From: Shewanella sp. Isolate11
GTDB lineage: Bacteria; Pseudomonadota; Gammaproteobacteria; Enterobacterales; Shewanellaceae
NCBI RefSeq assembly: GCF_022398315.1
Contig: NZ_JAKEVF010000002.1
Location: forward strand, 471,279 to 535,278
Reading direction: 5' to 3'
DNA: 64,000 bases
Each line of letters opens with the position of its first letter. Position 1 is the stretch's first letter. The notes under the pieces are model-generated. The model was not told the DNA's origin. It searched no databases and was given only the letters and a program-made list of their open reading frames with translations. The position numbers and the translations under genes are program-made. This document shows, in pieces, positions 59,431 through 64,000 of this stretch.

Positions 59431-61620
59431 ATGAAGGGATACACCCTCAAACCTTTAGTATCGGCAATGGCACTGACATTTGCCCTAAGCGCTTGTAGTA
59501 GCTCATCAGACGATTCAGCAAATCAAAGCCAAAGCGTCAGTGAGCAACAGTTAGTGGCACAAACTATTATTAAAAATAACGCCACCAATCCTTTCTTTAA
59601 GCCATACAACACCTTTATGGAAATGCCAGATTTTGCTCATATCAAGCCAGAGCATTATCTTCCAGCATTTAAAGCGGGTATCGCAGAGCATAAAGCCGAA
59701 ATCCAAGCGATTATCGATAATCCTCAGCCAGCCACTTTTACCAATACCATTGAAGCCATGGAGCATTCTGGTGAGCTGACGACTAAAGTAGCAAGAGTGT
59801 TTTATAACCTAACCAGTGCCGATACCAGTGATGAATTAAGAGCCATCTCGAAAGAGGTTTCCCCGCTGTTATCTGCTGCGCGTGACGATATCCGCCTTAA
59901 CGACAAACTGTTCCAAAGAGTAAAAAGCGTATACCAACAAAAAGACCAATTAGGCTTGACGGTCGCCCAGCAAAAACTGCTTGAAGATACCTACAAATCA
60001 TTTACCCGCGGCGGAGCTAATCTTAATCCAGCTGATAAAATCAAACTGCGTGCACTCAATGAAGAACTTGGCAAACTGAGCTTGGCTTTTGGTGATAACT
60101 TGTTAGCCGAAACCAACAGTTTCGAACTGGTGATCGATAACCAAGCCGATTTGGCTGGCCTACCACAAGATGTGATTGACGCTGCGGCGCAAACCGCGGT
60201 TAAACGTGGCCACGCTGGCAAATGGGTATTTACCACTCACCGCCCTTCTATCACGCCATTCTTAACTTATGCAAACAATCGCGAGCTTCGTGAAAAGATC
60301 TACAAGGGTTATATCGAGCGAGGCAATAACAATAATGCCAACGACAACAAACAGATCCTAGCCAAAGAAGCCGCTCTGCGCGCCGAACGTGCTCAGCTAC
60401 TGGGTTACAAATCTCATGCCCATTATGTACTTGAAGAGCGTACCGCTAAGACGCCTGAGAATGTTTACAAGTTATTAGATCGCGTCTGGCCAGCAGCCTT
60501 AAACCAAGCTAAGGCAGAAGTCGCCGATATGCAGAAGCTAATTGATGCCGAAGGCGGTGACTTTAAACTTGCAGCATGGGATTGGTGGTATTATTCAGAT
60601 AAGATCCGTGTCGCTAAATACAGCTTTAATGAGCAGCAAACTCGACCTTATTTCTCTTTAGAAAATACCCTAAAAGGCGTGTTTTATACCGCAAACCGTT
60701 TATACGGGATAACGGTAAAAGAACGCGACGATCTACCTAAATACAACCAAGATGTACGCACTTGGGAAGTGTATGACAAGGACGGCAAGTTAATGGCCAT
60801 CTTTATGGGTGACTATTACGTGCGAGATAGCAAGCGTGGTGGCGCATGGAACAACTCTTACCGTCCACAATCACGTGTCAACGGCGCAAATACCATTCCT
60901 ATCGTCGTCAACGTATTAAACTATCCTCGCCCAATCGGCGATGAGCCTGCGCTACTGACCTTCGATGAAGCAAGCACCCTGTTCCATGAGTTTGGTCACG
61001 CGTTGCATACCATGTTGTCAGATGTGGAATATGCTTCACAAGCAGGTACCTCGGTTCCTCGAGATTATGTTGAGTTTCCTTCTCAGGTGATGGAAAACTG
61101 GATGACGCAACCTGAAGTGCTTAACCATTTCGCTAAGCATTACAAAACAGGTGAAGTGATCCCACAATCACTCGTTGAGAAAATCCGCGCTGCCAGCCAA
61201 TTCAACCAAGGCTTTGCTACCGTTGAATATATGGCCGCGACTAAACTTGACTTAGATTGGCATTCACTTAGCGATACCACACCTAAAGATGCCGCTATGT
61301 TTGAAGCTGAATCTTTGAGTAACATGGGGCTGATTAACGAAATCGCGCCGCGTTATCGCAGCACTTATTTCTCACACATCTTCTCGGGTGGATATTCAGC
61401 AGGTTATTACAGCTATTTATGGTCCGATATCTTAGGCGCGGATGCCTTCGAAGCCTTTAAAGAGAATGGGATCTTCGATAAAGCCACAGCCGATGCATTT
61501 AAAAACAATGTATTGTCTCAAGGCGGTAGCGACGATCCTATGCTGTTGTACAAGCGTTTCCGTGGTAAAGAAGCCGGAATCGAGCCACTACTACGCAGCC
61601 GAGGTTTATTAGCCAAATAA
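59431..61620 (+). CDS. dcp: M3-family oligopeptidase lipoprotein (Dcp-like)
   Basis: About 729 residues: a lipoprotein signal with lipobox LSAC, a serine-rich linker, then the M3 domain with zinc motif FHEFGHALHTM and the C-terminal SGGYSAGYYSYLWSDIL. It cleaves short peptides, probably dipeptides from the C-terminus, at the cell envelope. I chose the ATG at 59431, 7 bases after GGGAG; an upstream in-frame ATG at 59404 would precede the signal. Confidence 0.92.
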   Translation: MKGYTLKPLVSAMALTFALSACSSSSDDSANQSQSVSEQQLVAQTIIKNNATNPFFKPYNTFMEMPDFAHIKPEHYLPAFKAGIAEHKAEIQAIIDNPQPATFTNTIEAMEHSGELTTKVARVFYNLTSADTSDELRAISKEVSPLLSAARDDIRLNDKLFQRVKSVYQQKDQLGLTVAQQKLLEDTYKSFTRGGANLNPADKIKLRALNEELGKLSLAFGDNLLAETNSFELVIDNQADLAGLPQDVIDAAAQTAVKRGHAGKWVFTTHRPSITPFLTYANNRELREKIYKGYIERGNNNNANDNKQILAKEAALRAERAQLLGYKSHAHYVLEERTAKTPENVYKLLDRVWPAALNQAKAEVADMQKLIDAEGGDFKLAAWDWWYYSDKIRVAKYSFNEQQTRPYFSLENTLKGVFYTANRLYGITVKERDDLPKYNQDVRTWEVYDKDGKLMAIFMGDYYVRDSKRGGAWNNSYRPQSRVNGANTIPIVVNVLNYPRPIGDEPALLTFDEASTLFHEFGHALHTMLSDVEYASQAGTSVPRDYVEFPSQVMENWMTQPEVLNHFAKHYKTGEVIPQSLVEKIRAASQFNQGFATVEYMAATKLDLDWHSLSDTTPKDAAMFEAESLSNMGLINEIAPRYRSTYFSHIFSGGYSAGYYSYLWSDILGADAFEAFKENGIFDKATADAFKNNVLSQGGSDDPMLLYKRFRGKEAGIEPLLRSRGLLAK

Positions 61621-61640
61621 CGGGCTGATAAAATATCTGA

Positions 61641-61670
61641 ATAAAGCACGCACTAGCGTGCTTTATTTTT
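61641..61670 (+). terminator. Intrinsic terminator of dcp
   Basis: ATAAAGCACGC (61641-61651), loop ACTA, GCGTGCTTTAT (61656-61666), then TTTT. Perfect 11-bp stem. Confidence 0.9.
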
Positions 61671-61831
61671 GCTGCAGTGTTCCAATAAACTCATGTTGAA
61701 TAATGGGCTTAACTCCCAGCATTGTAATGACTTTTCATCTATTCATCATTGTCATACTCTAATAGCACTCAAGCATCTAAAACTGATTGCCCTTAAACAA
61801 ATAACCCTTAACCAGATAACAGGCAAAATTA

Positions 61832-62440
61832 ATGAGCGAACTCAATCAACTTCCCTTCTCTCAAGCAAGTGAAAATAACAAGCACGCGATTCTGGAAGTC
61901 TTACAAGCCAGTTTTGCCAATAAAAATCACATCCTTGAAATAGGAAGCGGTACCGGACAACATGCGGTTCACTTTGCCAAACATTTGTCCCATCTACAGT
62001 GGCAGCCCAGTGATCAGCAAGAGTATATTGAGTCCCTTGCTATACGAATAGCCCTTGAAGGCAGCAAGAATATTGCCACGCCCATTTCACTGGATGTCAC
62101 CCAGCCTTGGCAATGCCAGTCAGATGCCATTGACGGAATTTTCAGTGCTAATACGCTACATATCATGAGCATGGAGATGGTCGAGGCTTGCTTTGACGGT
62201 ATTGCAACACATTTGGTTGCCGGTGGAAGCTGTTGTATCTATGGGCCATTTAACTACAACAATCACTATACCAGCGAGAGTAACCGTCAGTTTGATATCT
62301 GGCTAAAAGAGCGAAATGTCCACAGTGGCATTCGCGATATCGAATGGATCATTGAGCTTGCAAACAAAACGGGGTTAAGCTTAACAGCCGACCATACTAT
62401 GCCAGCCAACAACCGTTTATTGCAGTTTGATAAGTGTTAA
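61832..62440 (+). CDS. SAM-dependent methyltransferase-like protein, DUF938
   Basis: A 202-residue protein of the DUF938 family: SQASENNKHAILEVL, then the SAM loop ILEIGSGTGQHAVHFAKHL and the ANTLHIMSMEMV stretch. Substrate unknown. The start has only a weak AGG 9 bases upstream. It is not in a clear operon. Confidence 0.82.
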   Translation: MSELNQLPFSQASENNKHAILEVLQASFANKNHILEIGSGTGQHAVHFAKHLSHLQWQPSDQQEYIESLAIRIALEGSKNIATPISLDVTQPWQCQSDAIDGIFSANTLHIMSMEMVEACFDGIATHLVAGGSCCIYGPFNYNNHYTSESNRQFDIWLKERNVHSGIRDIEWIIELANKTGLSLTADHTMPANNRLLQFDKC

Positions 62441-62597
62441 CCCTTGCATTGTCACTAGGATTTATCCCTTGTTTGCGAAAACGAACAGCAAAATCGCAAT
62501 ATCAATCAACACAGTGCTTATTCTTTTTGTTAAAACTCTGTAAGCTAATATCTTCATTCCGGCCAATGGCCAGCATCAAGGAATAAGGTTACAGCGA

Positions 62598-63446
62598 ATG
62601 GCTTCAGTTACCACCAAGAAACACCCGAATGGCTTAGAGTATGTCGATGTCGATACAGACCTTTGTCAGGCTAGGATTTTTTTGCAAGGCGCTCAAATAG
62701 ACACCTTCATACCTAAAGGGAAAGCGCCTTTATTATGGGTGTCTAGCGCCGATGATTACCAGCCTGGTAACGGAATTCGTGGTGGTATCCCCATCTGCTG
62801 GCCTTGGTTTGGCATGCACACAAACTCTGATTGGCCGCAACATGGCTTTGCTCGTACTCGTATTTGGTCATTAGATTCGGTACAGATGAAAGATCAAGCG
62901 GTTGAATTAGTCTTTAGCTTGCCCCTTAGCGAAGCTGACAAACAATACTGGCCCTATAACACTAAAGTTGAAATGGTTTTCACTCTAACCGATACCCTCA
63001 GAGCCACTTTAATCAACACCAACCTCAGTGAAGAAACCCTTAGTCTAACTCAAGCCCTACACACCTATTTCCCTATCGGTGATATTCATCAACTGCAAGC
63101 CAGTGGATTTGAAGGGGCAAAATACATTGAGTTTGGTGAAGGTCCTTACCCACAACAAGGTGACAAGGTTAAATTCGATAAAGAAACTGACCGAGTCTAT
63201 ACCCAGCTAGAACCCCAACAACAACTGCATACGCCTCAGGGGACTATTAATGTTGCACGCGAGAACAGTCATTCGGCTGTGCTGTGGAACCCTTGGATAG
63301 ATAAATCTAAATGGCTGTCACGCTTTAATGACGACGATTATCTGACTATGGTGTGCTTGGAAGCGGCGAATGTATTAGAAGATCAAGTGATCCTCGAGCC
63401 TAATGGCCAGCACAGACTCACTACCATTATCGGCTGGGCTGAGTAG
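62598..63446 (+). CDS. yeaD: D-hexose-6-phosphate epimerase-like protein YeaD
   Basis: A 282-residue galactose-mutarotase-fold protein. Blocks typical of YeaD are IRGGIPICWPWFG, HGFARTRIW and ALHTYFPIGDIHQLQ. It is thought to interconvert alpha and beta hexose-6-phosphates in the cytoplasm. AAGG lies 9 bases before the ATG. It ends with its own terminator. Confidence 0.88.
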   Translation: MASVTTKKHPNGLEYVDVDTDLCQARIFLQGAQIDTFIPKGKAPLLWVSSADDYQPGNGIRGGIPICWPWFGMHTNSDWPQHGFARTRIWSLDSVQMKDQAVELVFSLPLSEADKQYWPYNTKVEMVFTLTDTLRATLINTNLSEETLSLTQALHTYFPIGDIHQLQASGFEGAKYIEFGEGPYPQQGDKVKFDKETDRVYTQLEPQQQLHTPQGTINVARENSHSAVLWNPWIDKSKWLSRFNDDDYLTMVCLEAANVLEDQVILEPNGQHRLTTIIGWAE

Positions 63447-63457
63447 CTATCAATCTC

Positions 63458-63481
63458 AAGGTCGCAACAGCGACCTTTTTT
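63458..63481 (+). terminator. Intrinsic terminator of yeaD
   Basis: AAGGTCGC, loop AACA, GCGACCTT with a T-run to 63481. Confidence 0.88.
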
Positions 63482-63603
63482 GCTACTCAATAATTAGCTT
63501 ACAGCAGACTAAATGTCGTGAAACTCATAGTAAATTATCCTTTCAGTCATTAGCGATGATAGACTCAAGTAAATCCAACGGACAGGTCAAGAGATAGGGA
63601 TAG

Positions 63604-64000
63604 ATGTGGCAACGCCTTTCTAAAACGAGTCGGCTGATCATTATGGTAAGCTTGCTGCTGATCGCGGCAGTCTCGATAACGCTTTCAGTAACTTACACTC
63701 ATTTTGCAGGAATCACCACAGCGAGTGTTAATCAGCTTCTTGCGCCTTACAATAGTCAAATCATCTCACTGTCCATCACTCCCGATGCCTTACTGCGCGG
63801 TAAAGTCGGTGCCATTACCCTTAATATTAATGGCAACATAATTCATATTGAAAAACTTCAAATAAGTCTGCGTGATAAGGTTTCTTGGCACGCCTTGTCT
63901 CTTGCCGATATCAAATCGGTAGCCGTGGATAATATTGAAGTTTCGCTATCACCGACAATATTTGATTCGCCATCGACATCAAGCCAATCCGCTGCCAGCG
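63604..64000 (+). CDS. N-terminal part of a YdbH/AsmA-like membrane protein, cut by window edge
   Basis: An open frame from the ATG at 63604 to the right edge (132 codons, no stop). It begins with a single N-terminal membrane anchor (LIIMVSLLLIAAVSITLSV) followed by beta-rich sequence with ITLNINGNIIHIEKLQISL, the pattern of YdbH and AsmA-like bridge proteins that move phospholipid between membranes. The rest is outside the window, so the family call is tentative. AGGGATAG precedes the ATG. Confidence 0.5.
   Translation, partial: MWQRLSKTSRLIIMVSLLLIAAVSITLSVTYTHFAGITTASVNQLLAPYNSQIISLSITPDALLRGKVGAITLNINGNIIHIEKLQISLRDKVSWHALSLADIKSVAVDNIEVSLSPTIFDSPSTSSQSAAS

Noticed and set aside
61669-61872. 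67-codon plus-strand frame between dcp and the DUF938 gene
   Set aside because: It begins inside the dcp terminator region, has no ribosome site and overlaps the real downstream start in another frame.

Overview
This window looks like ordinary chromosome of a marine gammaproteobacterium, most likely Shewanella. The strongest sign is the cluster kdnA-kdnB-kdsB (18509-21664), which makes the 8-amino form of Kdo described in Shewanella. Supporting signs are a stand-alone second-type EF-G, hmgA-hpd tyrosine catabolism, a periplasmic peptidase set, and an E. coli-like backbone. I saw no rRNA, tRNA, CRISPR array, prophage or transposase gene. The only mobile-looking sequence is a 230-bp MITE-like element at 57250-57479.

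Layout. 1-5.1 kb: the start of a SWIM zinc-finger protein cut by the left edge, an RNA m5C methyltransferase, an FHS-family sugar/H+ symporter and an RhlE-type RNA helicase. 5.4-11.4 kb: a secreted M28 peptidase, EF-G 2 and a Cache-HAMP chemoreceptor. 11.4-14.4 kb: an ACT-domain protein followed by ptsH-ptsI-crr, the phosphotransferase core. 14.6-18.3 kb: yffB-dapE-M15 carboxypeptidase, an alpha/beta hydrolase whose nucleophile position reads Gly, and a beta carbonic anhydrase. 18.5-21.9 kb: the 8-amino-Kdo genes with a small membrane protein, closed by a 56-bp perfect palindrome. 22.0-29.2 kb: a hypothetical protein, an RND efflux pair and a GAF-GAF-GGDEF-EAL protein.

29.3-40.1 kb keeps the E. 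coli order dapA(-bamC), gcvR, bcp, perM, bepA, arsC/yfgD, hda, uraA, with three added genes (a TusA-like protein, DUF2069, DUF2066). It links lysine/peptidoglycan precursor synthesis, outer-membrane assembly and quality control, replication control and uracil uptake. 40.1-50 kb is a mixed set: an esterase, an SlyD-type chaperone, a WYL regulator of the BrxR/CapW type with no defence genes beside it, a lytic transglycosylase, CheV, a 57-residue orphan protein behind a near-perfect sigma-70 promoter and a long leader, a PLP enzyme and small membrane proteins. 50-54 kb: a LysR regulator divergent from hmgA-hpd, with a good LysR-type dyad between them. 54-64 kb: an acetyltransferase-like protein, then gamma-glutamyltransferase, a PepV-like M20 dipeptidase and an M3 oligopeptidase lipoprotein, then a DUF938 methyltransferase, a YeaD-type epimerase and the start of a YdbH/AsmA-like membrane protein cut by the right edge.

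Most genes are housekeeping and ordinary. The observations most worth checking are the leader plus 57-residue protein at 46.5-47.0 kb, the MITE, the 56-bp palindrome and intra-cluster hairpins of the kdn locus, the intergenic ATACC-N4-GTAT repeat family, the hydrolase with a Gly at the nucleophile position, and the orphan WYL regulator. No wholly new multi-gene system is evident.
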